In this document: piece by piece, positions 47,099 through 56,257 of the stretch
Layout: each line of letters begins with the position of its first letter
How positions within the stretch are numbered: the stretch's first letter is position 1
From: Alphaproteobacteria bacterium
GTDB lineage: Bacteria > Pseudomonadota > Alphaproteobacteria > Caulobacterales > Maricaulaceae
Reading direction: 5' to 3'
Length of the DNA: 64,000 nucleotides
NCBI GenBank assembly: GCA_016124675.1
Contig: WGNG01000009.1
Span: 338,244-402,243, forward strand
The notes under the pieces: model-generated
Databases searched by the model: none
The model's input: the letters and a program-made list of their open reading frames with translations, nothing else
What the model was told of the DNA's origin: nothing
Program-made: the position numbers and the translations under genes

Positions 47099-49873
47099 CT
47101 AGTGCGCCTGGCCCCAGGTGGCGCCGGCGCGCGCGTCCACCACCAGCGGGACGGACAGGGCGATCGCCGGGAGGGCGGCCTGGCTCATCACCTCGCGCGC
47201 CAGGGCGATCAGCGGCTCGGCCTCGCCCTCGGGGACCTCGAACACCAGCTCGTCATGGACCTGCAACAGCATGCGCGCGCTCAGGCCCGCCTTGGCGATG
47301 GCCGCATCCATGCGCGCCATGGCCCGGCGGATGATGTCGGCGGCGGCGCCCTGAATGGGAGCGTTGATGGCCTGGCGCTCGGCGAACTGGCGCATGGAAG
47401 GGTTCTTGTCTCGAATGCCGGGCAGATGGATGCGCCGCCCGAACAATGTCTCCACATGGCCGCGCTCGCGGGCCTCGGCGCGCATCGCCTCCATGTAATC
47501 GGCGATGCCGGGGAATTTCCTGAAATAGCTGTCGATATAGGTTTTCGCCTCGTCGCGCGAAATCCCCAGATTATTGGCCAGACCAAAGGCGGAAATGCCG
47601 TAGATGATGCCGAAATTGATGGCCTTGGCGTTGCGCCGCACCATCGGGTCCATCCCCTCGATGGGCACGCCGAACATTTCCGACGCCGTCATGGCGTGAA
47701 TGTCCTGTCCGGCCCGGAAGGCGTCCTTGAGCGCATCGACGCCGGCGATATGGGCCAGCAGCCTGAGCTCGATCTGGGAATAGTCCGCTGCCACGATCAC
47801 ATGGCCGGGCTCGGCCACGAAGGCCTCGCGGATCTTGCGGCCCTCCTCGGTGCGGATCGGGATGTTCTGCAGGTTGGGGTCCGAGCTCGACAGCCGCCCG
47901 GTGGAGGTCGCCGCCAGCGAGAAACTGGTATGCACCCGGCCTGTCACCGGGTTGATCGCCTCTTTCAGGGCGTCCGAATAGGTGGATTTCAGCTTGGCGA
48001 ACTGGCGCCAGGTCAGGAGCGCGCGCGGCAGGGCGTGGCCGGCGGCGGCCAGCTCCTCCAGCACGGCGGCGTCGGTGGCCCAGGCGCCCGACTTGGTCTT
48101 CTTGCCGCCCGTCAGGCCCATCTGGCCGAACAGTATGTCGCCGATCTGCTTGGGGCTGCCGGGATTGAAGCGCGTGCCGGCCGCCTCGAACGCCGCGTCC
48201 TCGGCCTCGGCCATTTTCTGGGCGAACACCGACGAGAGCCGCGAGAGCTGGGCCACATCCACCTTGACGCCATTGAGCTCCATGCGCGCCAGCACCGCCG
48301 GCAGGGGCCGCTCGAGCGTTTCGTACACGCTGGCGAGACCGGCGCGGGCGAGCGATGGTTTGAGGATCTCCCACAGGCGCAAGGTGACGTCCGCGTCTTC
48401 GGCGGCGTAGTGCGTGGCGGTTTTCAGATCGATGTCGGCAAAGGATTTCTGCCCCTTGCCCGAGCCGCACACGTCCTTGAAGCTCATCGGTTGGTGGCCG
48501 AGATGCAGCTGCGACAGCTCATCCATGCCATGGCCGTGCAGCCCGCCGTGCTGGACGTAGGACAGCAGCATGGTGTCGTCGATGGGCGCCGGGAACACGC
48601 CATGGCGCGCGAACACCGCCAGATCGTACTTGAAGTTCTGGCCGACTTTCAGAATGGCCGGGTCTTCCAGCAGCGGCTTGAGCCGACCCAGCGCGTCAGC
48701 CTCTGAGAGCTGTGCGGGGCGCCCGCCCCCCTCGGCAAGATCGCCGCCCAGATGACCCAGCGGGATATAGCACGCCTCTCCCGGGCGCACGGCGAGGGAA
48801 ATTCCCACCAGGCGCGATGCGCAGGCGGACAGGGCGTCCGTCTCCACGTCCACCGCGATGACGCGCGCGGCGCGGGCCCTGGCGATCCAGGCGTCCAGCG
48901 CCTCAATCGTCTGGACGGTGGCGTAGGACGACCGGTCGATCGGCGCCGTGGCGTCGCCGGTTTCATCGGCCGGACCCGCGCCCAGGGACTCCTCGATCCG
49001 GCGCGTCAGCGTGCGGAACTCCATGGCCCGCAGAAAGGTCAGGAGGCGCTCGGCCTCGGGCTCCGCCGCGCCGAAGGTTTCAAGCCCCGCCTCCAGCTCG
49101 CAATCAGGCTTGAGCGTCACCAGCGCGCGCGACAGGCGCGCATTGTCGGCATGCTCGATCAGCGATTCGCGGCGCTTGGGCTGTTTGATCTCGTGGGCGC
49201 GGGCCAGCAGCGTATCGAGATCGCCGTACTCATGGATCAGCTGGGCGGCGGTCTTGATGCCGATACCCGGAACGCCCGGCACATTGTCGACGCTGTCGCC
49301 GGCCAGCGCCTGCACGTCGATGACCTTTTCCGGCGGCACGCCGAATTTCTCGATCACCTCCTCGCGTCCGATGCGGCGCACTTTCATGGGATCGAGCAGG
49401 GTGATCCGGCCATTGACCAGCTGCATCAGATCCTTGTCGGACGAGGCGATGGTGACGCGTGCGCCCAGCGCCGCAGCCTGGCTGGCATAGGTGGCGATGA
49501 TGTCATCGGCCTCAAACCCGTCCATCTCGATGCAGGGCAGGCTGAAGGCCTGGGTGGCGTCGCGGATGAGCGCAAATTGCGGGACCAGGTCTTCGGGCGG
49601 CTCGGGCCGGTTGGCCTTGTAGGCGTCATAGAGCGTGTTGCGGAAGGTCTGGGCGGAATGGTCGAAGATCACCGCCAGATGCGTGGGCGCATCCTCGCCG
49701 CGCAGATCATTCAGGAGCTTCCACACCATGGCGCAGAACCCCTGGACCGCGCCGACGGGAAGGCCATCGGACCGGGTCAGGGGCGGCAGGGCGTGATAGG
49801 CGCGGAAGATGAAACCCGACCCGTCCACCAGATAGACATGGGACTGGGCGTCGACGGGGCGGGTCACGGCCAT
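47099..49873 (-). CDS. polA: DNA polymerase I
   Basis: A 924-residue polymerase with all three domains. The 5'-3' exonuclease domain (residues 1-290) has DGSGFIFRAYHA and SSDKDLMQLV. The 3'-5' exonuclease domain (about 330-500) is intact, with DVETDAL and YAAEDADVTLRLW. The family A polymerase domain has DYSQIELRLLAHIAG, RRNAKAINFGIIYGIS and LQVHDELVFEVP. It is a single gene with no neighbouring partner. Confidence 0.98.
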   Translation of the reverse strand: MAVTRPVDAQSHVYLVDGSGFIFRAYHALPPLTRSDGLPVGAVQGFCAMVWKLLNDLRGEDAPTHLAVIFDHSAQTFRNTLYDAYKANRPEPPEDLVPQFALIRDATQAFSLPCIEMDGFEADDIIATYASQAAALGARVTIASSDKDLMQLVNGRITLLDPMKVRRIGREEVIEKFGVPPEKVIDVQALAGDSVDNVPGVPGIGIKTAAQLIHEYGDLDTLLARAHEIKQPKRRESLIEHADNARLSRALVTLKPDCELEAGLETFGAAEPEAERLLTFLRAMEFRTLTRRIEESLGAGPADETGDATAPIDRSSYATVQTIEALDAWIARARAARVIAVDVETDALSACASRLVGISLAVRPGEACYIPLGHLGGDLAEGGGRPAQLSEADALGRLKPLLEDPAILKVGQNFKYDLAVFARHGVFPAPIDDTMLLSYVQHGGLHGHGMDELSQLHLGHQPMSFKDVCGSGKGQKSFADIDLKTATHYAAEDADVTLRLWEILKPSLARAGLASVYETLERPLPAVLARMELNGVKVDVAQLSRLSSVFAQKMAEAEDAAFEAAGTRFNPGSPKQIGDILFGQMGLTGGKKTKSGAWATDAAVLEELAAAGHALPRALLTWRQFAKLKSTYSDALKEAINPVTGRVHTSFSLAATSTGRLSSSDPNLQNIPIRTEEGRKIREAFVAEPGHVIVAADYSQIELRLLAHIAGVDALKDAFRAGQDIHAMTASEMFGVPIEGMDPMVRRNAKAINFGIIYGISAFGLANNLGISRDEAKTYIDSYFRKFPGIADYMEAMRAEARERGHVETLFGRRIHLPGIRDKNPSMRQFAERQAINAPIQGAAADIIRRAMARMDAAIAKAGLSARMLLQVHDELVFEVPEGEAEPLIALAREVMSQAALPAIALSVPLVVDARAGATWGQAH

Positions 49874-50008
49874 GATCAGGCTCCGGCTGGCTCGGGTCTT
49901 TCAGAGCCGGCAAGCTAGGCCCCGCCGCGCGTCAGGGCAATGCGCGCGCGGCGCCCCTCCCGGCTCCGCGCACGCCCGGGCCCCCCGCTGCGGGCCGCGG
50001 GCTGCGGA

Positions 50009-50299
50009 TCAGGCGTGAGCGAACAGATCGCCCTGCGGCGCAGCCATGGCCCCCTTGCGCGGCGTGCGTGTCAGCGTGCGCGCCGGGGGCGGCGCGATCA
50101 CCGGCTCGGCGCTGGACAGGGTCAGGCCCAGCTCGCCGGCCTTGGCGCGGATGGCGCTGTCGGGACGGCCGAGGCGCAGGCTGATCAGACGCACCGGAGC
50201 GCCGTCACGCGCCAGCGTGCGCAGCCTTGCGAGGTCCTCACCGCGCCAGCGCGTGCCGGCATTGCGGGAATATCCGGTCGATTGAGGGGCGTAGCGCAT
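50009..50299 (-). CDS. Small SANT/Myb-like protein under SOS control
   Basis: A 96-residue basic protein. The first part, TRWRGEDLARLRTLARDGAPVRLISLRLGRPDSAIRAKAGELGL, is a SANT/Myb-like helix-turn-helix segment seen in small alphaproteobacterial proteins. A proline-rich basic tail follows. The start at 50299 (MRYAPQST) has GGAG eight bases upstream. It sits behind a strong sigma-70 promoter overlapped by a LexA box. The function is unknown; DNA binding during the damage response is inference. Confidence 0.75.
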   Translation of the reverse strand: MRYAPQSTGYSRNAGTRWRGEDLARLRTLARDGAPVRLISLRLGRPDSAIRAKAGELGLTLSSAEPVIAPPPARTLTRTPRKGAMAAPQGDLFAHA

Positions 50300-50322
50300 G
50301 AGTTCTGCTCCTTCCATGACCA

Positions 50323-50371
50323 GAACATAGAAGGAACAGAACCGCATGTCAAGAATGTTCCGGCAATGTTC
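50323..50371 (-). promoter_or_regulatory. SOS promoter with two LexA boxes
   Basis: On the minus strand TTGACA (50347-50352), a 17-base spacer and TATGTT (50324-50329) form a near-consensus promoter. GTTC-CTTCTAT-GTTC (50323-50337) overlaps the -10 and matches the alphaproteobacterial LexA box GTTC-N7-GTTC. A second perfect box, GTTC-CGGCAAT-GTTC on the plus strand, is at 50357-50371. Confidence 0.85.
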
Positions 50372-50383
50372 CGGCCGGTGCGC

Positions 50384-50851
50384 CTACCAGGTCCCGGTAT
50401 TGGCCATGCTCGCCCAGGGTTCGGCCGGCGCCAGCGCCTCGCCGCGCTGCAGCAGCTCGATGGAGATCGCGTCGGGGCTGCGCACAAACGCCATGCGCCC
50501 GTCGCGCGGCGGCCGGCAGATCCCATAGCCCAGACCCTGCAGCCGCGCGCACAGGGCGTAGATATCCGCGACCCGGAAGGCGATATGGCCGAAATTGCGC
50601 CCGCCCCCATACTCTTCCGGATCCCAGTTATACGTGAGCTCGATCATCGGCAGGCCTGCAGGCAGCGGACCCTCGGCCGGGTCGGCCAGACCCGCCCGGG
50701 CGATGTCGTCGGCGGCCGCCAGAAAGATCAGCGTAAACCGGCCGGCTTCGCTCTCCTTGCGGCGCACCTCCCTCAGGCCGAGCCCGTCGCAATAGAAGCG
50801 CAGGGACGCGTCCACGTCGCGGATGCGCACCATGGCGTGCAGAAATTCCAT
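50384..50851 (-). CDS. VOC family protein, glyoxalase I-like
   Basis: A 155-residue vicinal-oxygen-chelate metalloprotein resembling lactoylglutathione lyase. Two beta-alpha-beta modules carry the metal ligands: His near the start (FLHAMVRIRD), Glu in MIELTYNWD, His in NFGHIAFRV, and Glu in AISIELLQ. It would detoxify methylglyoxal or a related substrate. The second LexA box lies between it and the SANT-like gene but not in its own promoter. Confidence 0.9.
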   Translation of the reverse strand: MEFLHAMVRIRDVDASLRFYCDGLGLREVRRKESEAGRFTLIFLAAADDIARAGLADPAEGPLPAGLPMIELTYNWDPEEYGGGRNFGHIAFRVADIYALCARLQGLGYGICRPPRDGRMAFVRSPDAISIELLQRGEALAPAEPWASMANTGTW

Positions 50852-50905
50852 GTTCGTCCCCTGTTTTGGCGCCGGGTGTCACCATCGGGCGCTTTGACGA
50901 CCCCG

Positions 50906-51481
50906 TCAGGGGCCGGTGACGTCATCATCGCCGGCGTTCTTGTCACTGGCGGTCCGCACGCGGCGGGCCCATTTGGGCCGGGACCGCCAGCCGGTTTCCT
51001 CCGGGATGGGTTCGCCGCGGGCGCGCGCCAGCGCAAAACTCCAGGGCTCGGGCGCGCGGCGCCAGAACACCCGCGCCACCACGCCAGCGATGGCTGCCCA
51101 GATCGCGATCGTTCCGAAAAACAGTGAAAATTGATACACATAGCCGATCTGGCCACCCCACTCAGGCGCGCCGGCCGCCCGCCAGATCAGCTCATAAACC
51201 GAGGCCACCCCGACAAGCGCCGCCGGCGTCACGAGCAGCGCCGCGCCCGTGGCGATCGCGGCATAGAGCGCCCATCGCGGCTGAAAGCTCTGCACATACA
51301 AGGCGATAAAGCTGGCCTCGGACACCCCCGCCACACTGGCTGGCCGGTCCCGCCGGCGCCCGCCATACTCGGCCCGCGCCTCATTGCGCAGCGCGCGCAC
51401 CGCCAACGCCCAGCGCGCCAGGCAGGCCAGCATCAATGCCGCAAAAGCGGCGGCGAAGACGAGCAGTCCGGTATCCATCAT
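50906..51481 (-). CDS. Hypothetical membrane protein
   Basis: A 191-residue protein with about four transmembrane segments (near residues 4-24, 72-95, 118-140 and a short fourth) and an Arg-rich cytoplasmic loop. No family is recognised. The ATG pair at 51478/51481 is used as the start. It follows the ada-type gene by about ten bases and is probably co-transcribed with it. Confidence 0.7.
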   Translation of the reverse strand: MMDTGLLVFAAAFAALMLACLARWALAVRALRNEARAEYGGRRRDRPASVAGVSEASFIALYVQSFQPRWALYAAIATGAALLVTPAALVGVASVYELIWRAAGAPEWGGQIGYVYQFSLFFGTIAIWAAIAGVVARVFWRRAPEPWSFALARARGEPIPEETGWRSRPKWARRVRTASDKNAGDDDVTGP

Positions 51482-51491
51482 GAGAAGCGTT

Positions 51492-52397
51492 CTAGCGCCT
51501 CGCGGCCTCATAGGCGAGCATGGCGCGCTTGCGCTCTATCCCCCAGTGATAGCCGGTCAGCCGCCCGTCGCCCGCCAGCACACGGTGACAGGGGATGAGC
51601 CAGCTTACCGGGTTGGCGCCCACCGCTGCACCCACGGCCCGGCTGGCTTTTGGGGTGCAGACCACGCGGGCGATATCGCCATAACTGACTGTATGTCCTG
51701 GCGGAATGCGCAGGAGCGCGCGCCAGACCTGGCGACGCCACGGCGTGCCATAGAGCGCCAGCGGCAGCGCCGCCTCGCCCGCGCGCGCATCGAAAATCCG
51801 CGCCGCCCAATCCCCCGCCAGCGCGTCGTCGCGCTCAAACCTTGCGCCGGGATAGCGCGCCGCCAGATCGGCGAAGGCGTCACCGGTCTGTCCCGGCGCC
51901 GCGAAGGCCAGCGCCGACAATCCGCGCGGCGCAGCGAGAAACACCCCCGCCCCGAAAGGCGTCAGCGCCTCGCCCCAGCGGAACGCCACCCCGGCCCCGC
52001 CGGACTTGGCCTCGCCCGGCGTCACGGCTTCTTCGGCAATGAACACGTCATGCAGCCGGGACGGGCCGGACAGCCCGCTTTCCAGAGCCGCATCCAGAAC
52101 GCTCGCCCCGTCCACCAGCAGCCGGCGGGCGCAGGCATGGGTCAGCGCCTGGACAAAACGCTTCGGGCTCGCCCCGGTCCAGCGCGTGAACAGGCGCTGG
52201 AAATGGCCCGGCGACAGACCCGCAGCGGCGGCCGCTGCGGCGAGATCGGGCTGCGCGCGCCAGTTGGCGCTGAGAAACTCCAGCGCCGCGACAATGCGCG
52301 GGTAATCGCGCGCACGCTCATCCAGCGCACCGGGCGCATACACCTGCGGGACGGGCGGCGCATCAGGGGTGTCGAGCAGGCTTCCGGACGGGCTCAT
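51492..52397 (-). CDS. AraC-domain methylated-DNA-[protein]-cysteine methyltransferase (Ada-like)
   Basis: A 301-residue two-domain protein: an AraC-type DNA-binding domain (residues about 30-110, with LSPGHFQRLFTRWTGASPKRFVQ) and a C-terminal O6-methylguanine methyltransferase with the acceptor cysteine in IPCHRVLAGDGRLTGY. The N-terminal zinc phosphotriester domain of E. coli Ada is missing, so methyl-phosphotriester switching is not expected. It repairs alkylated guanine and may still regulate genes. Confidence 0.92.
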   Translation of the reverse strand: MSPSGSLLDTPDAPPVPQVYAPGALDERARDYPRIVAALEFLSANWRAQPDLAAAAAAAGLSPGHFQRLFTRWTGASPKRFVQALTHACARRLLVDGASVLDAALESGLSGPSRLHDVFIAEEAVTPGEAKSGGAGVAFRWGEALTPFGAGVFLAAPRGLSALAFAAPGQTGDAFADLAARYPGARFERDDALAGDWAARIFDARAGEAALPLALYGTPWRRQVWRALLRIPPGHTVSYGDIARVVCTPKASRAVGAAVGANPVSWLIPCHRVLAGDGRLTGYHWGIERKRAMLAYEAARR

Positions 52398-52413
52398 GCG
52401 TGCACCCTGCCCG

Positions 52414-52986
52414 TCAGGCCGGAGCGCCGCCACCTGATTCTTGCGGCGGATCGATCCGGTCCGGCCGGCGCGCGGCCTCCAGCGCGTCGCGCACCGCGCC
52501 CGCCAGGCTTTCACGCTCTTTCGGAGACAGCATCGCGCCGATGATCAGCGTCTTGCCCATGGCGGTGAGATGAGCCTGCACATCCGGCTCTCCGGCCCCG
52601 GCCAGCGCCACCCGCGTCCAGGCGCTGGGCAGGCGGAACCAGGTCTGGTGACCGGTGGGATAGCGCCGCCCCACCCGGATTTCGCGCCGCGTGATTTCGA
52701 TGGTTTCAAGCCTGCGCCCATCGCGATAGGAGAGCCGGAAGGCCAGCCAGACCAGCAGCACGTCAAGCCCGAAGAACCCCAGCACCGGCCAGGCGCCCGC
52801 CAGCGCAAATCCGATACCGGCGACGAGGCTCACCCCGCCGAGAACGGCCATCAGCACCAAGAAGCCGGTATCGGGCAAGGACCGGTTGGGACGCACCTGC
52901 GCATTGAACACGACCGGCTCGTCCGCTGCCAGCGGCGGCGGAGCGGGCTCGGCAGGCCAGGTTTCGTAAAGGCGGCGATGGTCCAT
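52414..52986 (-). CDS. DUF2244 membrane protein
   Basis: A 190-residue protein with two membrane segments (about residues 42-85, FLVLMAVLGGVSLVAGIGF and PVLGFFGLDVLLVWLAF) followed by a cytoplasmic domain containing ETIEITRREIRVGRR. This matches DUF2244, a family near the start of alphaproteobacterial respiratory or repair gene groups. The function is unknown. It lies 16 bases upstream of the ada-type gene. Confidence 0.85.
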   Translation of the reverse strand: MDHRRLYETWPAEPAPPPLAADEPVVFNAQVRPNRSLPDTGFLVLMAVLGGVSLVAGIGFALAGAWPVLGFFGLDVLLVWLAFRLSYRDGRRLETIEITRREIRVGRRYPTGHQTWFRLPSAWTRVALAGAGEPDVQAHLTAMGKTLIIGAMLSPKERESLAGAVRDALEAARRPDRIDPPQESGGGAPA

Positions 52987-53183
52987 GGCGGCGCAATGTA
53001 GCCCGCAGAGCCGAATCGGCCCAGACGCTGCGACCGCGCGCCTCAGGGCGCTGCATCCTGCATCCAATATGAATGCGCGCGCCTTTCTCGCGCCAAAATC
53101 GGCCGCCAAGGTGTTGTGATCGCGGCGGGGAAGCGCTCTATCGCTTGTCCGCCCACCCGCATATTCAGATCAGGCCCGACGCC

Positions 53184-53957
53184 ATGACCCTGTCCGCTCT
53201 TCTGACCGCCACCGCCCTCAGCGCCGCCGTGCTCGGTTTCGCGCAGCCTTTGGTCCAGCCGGTGACGCCGCCCGCCGAGGCGCCGCGCCCCGAGCCCGTT
53301 TCCTATGTCTATAACGCCCAGCCGGACCCGTCCGCCGATGCGATCGTGCCCCTGCCCGCCCTCGACGAGGCTGCTGGCGCCGATCAGCGCGCCCGCAGCG
53401 TGGCGCGGGCCGAGGCCTGGTTTGAAGGCCTCACCACCTTGCGCGCCCGCTTTGAGCAGATTGCGCCCGACGGCAGCCTGACCACCGGGGACGTGGCGCT
53501 GAGCAAGCCCGGCCGGGCGCGCTTTGCCTATGACGCCCCGACGCCGGTCCTGATGGTGGCGGACGGATCGACCGTGGCGATCGCCGATTTCGATCTCGAG
53601 ACCATTGACCGCGCCCCCATCGCCTCCACCCCGCTGCGCTATGTGCTGGGGGCCGGCCCGGCGCTGAGCGAGACCGGCGCGGTGACCGACGCCGGCCACA
53701 GCCGCGGCCGGCTGTATGTGACACTCACCGATCCCGATGGCGAAACCGATGTGCGCCTGACCCTCGTCTTCGAGGACCCCGATCCCGCGCTGCCGCCGGA
53801 AACCCTGCAGCTCGCCGGCTGGTACGCCGTGGACGCCATGGGCGGGCTGACCGAGGTGCTGCTGAGCGAGGTGGAGACCGGCATGACGCTCGAGCCGCGA
53901 CTGTTCGTGCTCGATGATGAGGACGTCATCCCCGAGCGCCGCCGCGGCCGCCGCTAG
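53184..53957 (+). CDS. lolA: Outer-membrane lipoprotein carrier protein LolA
   Basis: A 257-residue periplasmic carrier that escorts lipoproteins to the outer membrane. The N-terminal signal region is followed by a Pro-rich spacer and the LolA domain, with LRARFEQIAPDGSLTTGDVALSKPGRARFAYD and a C-terminal LVFEDP. Alphaproteobacterial LolA often has this extra N-terminal spacer. The ATG at 53184 gives the signal peptide. The stop overlaps the convergent uppP stop by four bases. Confidence 0.9.
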   Translation: MTLSALLTATALSAAVLGFAQPLVQPVTPPAEAPRPEPVSYVYNAQPDPSADAIVPLPALDEAAGADQRARSVARAEAWFEGLTTLRARFEQIAPDGSLTTGDVALSKPGRARFAYDAPTPVLMVADGSTVAIADFDLETIDRAPIASTPLRYVLGAGPALSETGAVTDAGHSRGRLYVTLTDPDGETDVRLTLVFEDPDPALPPETLQLAGWYAVDAMGGLTEVLLSEVETGMTLEPRLFVLDDEDVIPERRRGRR

Positions 53958-54754
53958 GCAATCAGGACGAGGATCGCCACGCCCAGCGCCACCCGGTAGA
54001 TCACGAAGGGCAGAAAGCCGATGCGCTCGACAAAGCGCATCAGCACCGCGATGGCCACGTAGGCCGCCGCAAAGGACAGCCCGGCCATGATCAGCCCTTC
54101 GGTGAGGCTCGCACCCAGATCAGCGCCGCGCGCCAGTTCGATCACGCCGATCAGGCCAAACGCGCCGATGACCGGGATCGACATCAGCATGGAAAAGCGG
54201 GCGGCCTCGGCCCGGTCCATGCCGACGGCTCTGGCCGCTGTCATGGTGACGCCTGACCGGCTGGCGCCCGGCAGAAGGGCCAGCGCCTGGGCGAGGCCGA
54301 TCAGCACCGCGGAGCGCAAGCCCAGCGTCTGGGTGGTCACGGCCTTTCGTCCGAAATGATCCGCCGCCCAGAGCGGAATGGCGAACAGGATCATCATCCA
54401 GGCGATCAGCGCCGGTGAGCGCAAGGCGTCGGCCAGGCCGGAAAAATACAATACGCCCCCCGCAAGCAGGACTGGCGGCGTTGCGGCAGAGATCAGCAAG
54501 ACCAGCCGCCCGCCGGGCGTGACGCGTCCCTGCGCCAGGGCGATCTTGCCCTCGAGCGCCGCAGCCACGTCCCTGCGGAAATAGATCATCACGGCGGCCA
54601 GCGAGCCGACATGGGCCATCAGATCAATGAGCACGCCCTGGTCCTCGAACCCCGCAGCGCCGGGCGCGAGGATCAGATGGGCCGAGGAGGAGACGGGGAG
54701 AAACTCGGTGATCCCCTGGACCAGGGCGAGCAGAATCAGGGTGAAGAGGCTCAT
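53954..54754 (-). CDS. uppP: Undecaprenyl-diphosphatase
   Basis: A 266-residue integral membrane phosphatase recycling the bactoprenyl carrier for peptidoglycan synthesis and conferring bacitracin tolerance. It begins LALVQGITEFLPVSSSAHLIL and has the GASRSGVTMTAAR motif in the second repeat. It has about eight helices. The start is the ATG at 54754; the frame stays open upstream in GC-rich sequence antisense to the efflux gene. Confidence 0.96.
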   Translation of the reverse strand: MSLFTLILLALVQGITEFLPVSSSAHLILAPGAAGFEDQGVLIDLMAHVGSLAAVMIYFRRDVAAALEGKIALAQGRVTPGGRLVLLISAATPPVLLAGGVLYFSGLADALRSPALIAWMMILFAIPLWAADHFGRKAVTTQTLGLRSAVLIGLAQALALLPGASRSGVTMTAARAVGMDRAEAARFSMLMSIPVIGAFGLIGVIELARGADLGASLTEGLIMAGLSFAAAYVAIAVLMRFVERIGFLPFVIYRVALGVAILVLIA

Positions 54755-54851
54755 GTCTCTGGCTCCGGGCCGACAGGAGATGACATGGCGATGCTGGGCT
54801 GATACGGGGCAGGGGCCAAGTCCGCAAGCGCAGCCGCCGGGAGCCTGCCCC

Positions 54852-55838
54852 ATGCCGCATGACGCCGCGCCCGGTGGTCCGGGCAAGCTCGACCCCTCGC
54901 AATCGCGTGCGATCACGGCGCGGATCGCCCGAATGTCGATCCTGACCGCCGCCGGGCTGATCATCCTCAAGGCAGGCGCGTTCGTGCTGTCAGGCTCGGT
55001 CGCCATGCTGGCCTCGCTGGCCGACAGCGCGCTGGATCTGGGCGCCTCGCTGATCACATTCTTCGCCCTGCGCTACGCGTCCAGCCCCGCCGACGCCGAG
55101 CATCGCTACGGCCACGGCAAGGCGGAAGCCCTGGCGGGCTTGTTCCAGGCGGTGCTGGTGGCGTTCTCGGCCGCACTCCTGCTGCGTGAAGCCGGGCTGC
55201 GCCTGCTCGACCCCCAACCCGTATCGGCGGGCGCGGTTGCGATTGGCGTCATGGTGATCTCTTCGGCCGCCACCTGGATTCTGGTGCGCGCCCAGGCGCA
55301 GGCCGTCGCGCGCACCGGCTCCATCGCGGTGGCGGGCGACCGCGCGCACTATCTGTCAGACCTCGCCGCGAACCTGGCTGTGATGGCGGCGATCGTGCTG
55401 GCCGTGATTGGCTTTGAGGCGGCCGACCCGCTGATTGCGGCGGCCGTGGCGGTGTGGCTGGTATGGACGGCGCTGACTATCGGGCGCAAGGCGATCGAGA
55501 ATCTGATGGACCGCGAACTGCCCGAGGCGGACCGGGGCGAGATTCTCGCTCTTGCGCTGGCCGATCCGCGCGTTCACGCGGTCACGCAGCTGCGCAGCCG
55601 GGCGTCGGGACCGTTCGTGCATGTGCAGATGCACATGATTCTGGACCCGCGCCTGTCCCTGAGCGAGGCGCACGCCATTCTCACCGATGCGGAGAACCGG
55701 ATCGCGGCGAAATGGCCTGCGGCGGACGTGATCATTCATCCCGAACCCTCCGGCGCAGACGCCGGCCACGGCCAGACCCTGTTCCGCACGCCTGACGACC
55801 CGGCGCGGCCCCCGCACCGCCGTGGGGAGCCCGGGTGA
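54852..55838 (+). CDS. Cation diffusion facilitator (FieF/YiiP-like)
   Basis: A 328-residue zinc/iron efflux protein with six helices. The metal-binding DSALDLGAS in helix 2 and HYLSDLAANLAVM in helix 5 carry the Asp/His ligands, RYGHGKAEALAGLFQ follows helix 3, and a cytoplasmic ferredoxin-like domain closes the protein (VHVQMHMILDPRLSLSEAH). It is divergent from uppP with 97 bases between starts. Confidence 0.93.
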   Translation: MPHDAAPGGPGKLDPSQSRAITARIARMSILTAAGLIILKAGAFVLSGSVAMLASLADSALDLGASLITFFALRYASSPADAEHRYGHGKAEALAGLFQAVLVAFSAALLLREAGLRLLDPQPVSAGAVAIGVMVISSAATWILVRAQAQAVARTGSIAVAGDRAHYLSDLAANLAVMAAIVLAVIGFEAADPLIAAAVAVWLVWTALTIGRKAIENLMDRELPEADRGEILALALADPRVHAVTQLRSRASGPFVHVQMHMILDPRLSLSEAHAILTDAENRIAAKWPAADVIIHPEPSGADAGHGQTLFRTPDDPARPPHRRGEPG

Positions 55839-55963
55839 ACGCCTGGCAGCCAGCCGTGTGAGCTGCTATCAACGTACTGTTTTCATTCATGTTTGAGCGT
55901 GCACGCTCTTGCCGGTGATGGCCCGGCCTGTCAGGCTGGTCTGTCTGGCTCATGGAGGAGTGC

Positions 55964-56236
55964 ATGCGTACAGATCCGGACTTCGCAGGCGCGCTCAAGG
56001 GCGCGCGCCTGACCACGGCCTCAGTGCTGTATTACATGCCCGACCATCCCGGCCTGCTGCAGACCTTCCTGTGGCAGACCTGGGACCGGGCGCCGGACTA
56101 TCCGCGCCTGATGACATTTCTCGGCTTCTGGCGGCGCGAGATCGAGGCGGTCATTCATTCGGTGGAGGTCGCCCATGCGGGCCTCGTCAGGCCATCCGCC
56201 TGGCGGCGCGCCGATCTGGAGTTGCGCCTGCAATAG
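55964..56236 (+). CDS. Usg family protein
   Basis: A 90-residue protein of the alphaproteobacterial Usg family, named from its place upstream of Caulobacter trp genes. It has the family core LTTASVLYYMPDHPGLLQTFLWQTWDRAPDYPRL and FWRREIEAVIHSVEVAH. The function is unknown. The start at 55964 is preferred because GGAGGAG lies just upstream; an in-frame ATG at 55952 is also possible. No trp gene is present here. Confidence 0.88.
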   Translation: MRTDPDFAGALKGARLTTASVLYYMPDHPGLLQTFLWQTWDRAPDYPRLMTFLGFWRREIEAVIHSVEVAHAGLVRPSAWRRADLELRLQ

Positions 56237-56257
56237 AGGCGCTTGCGCGAAACCGCG

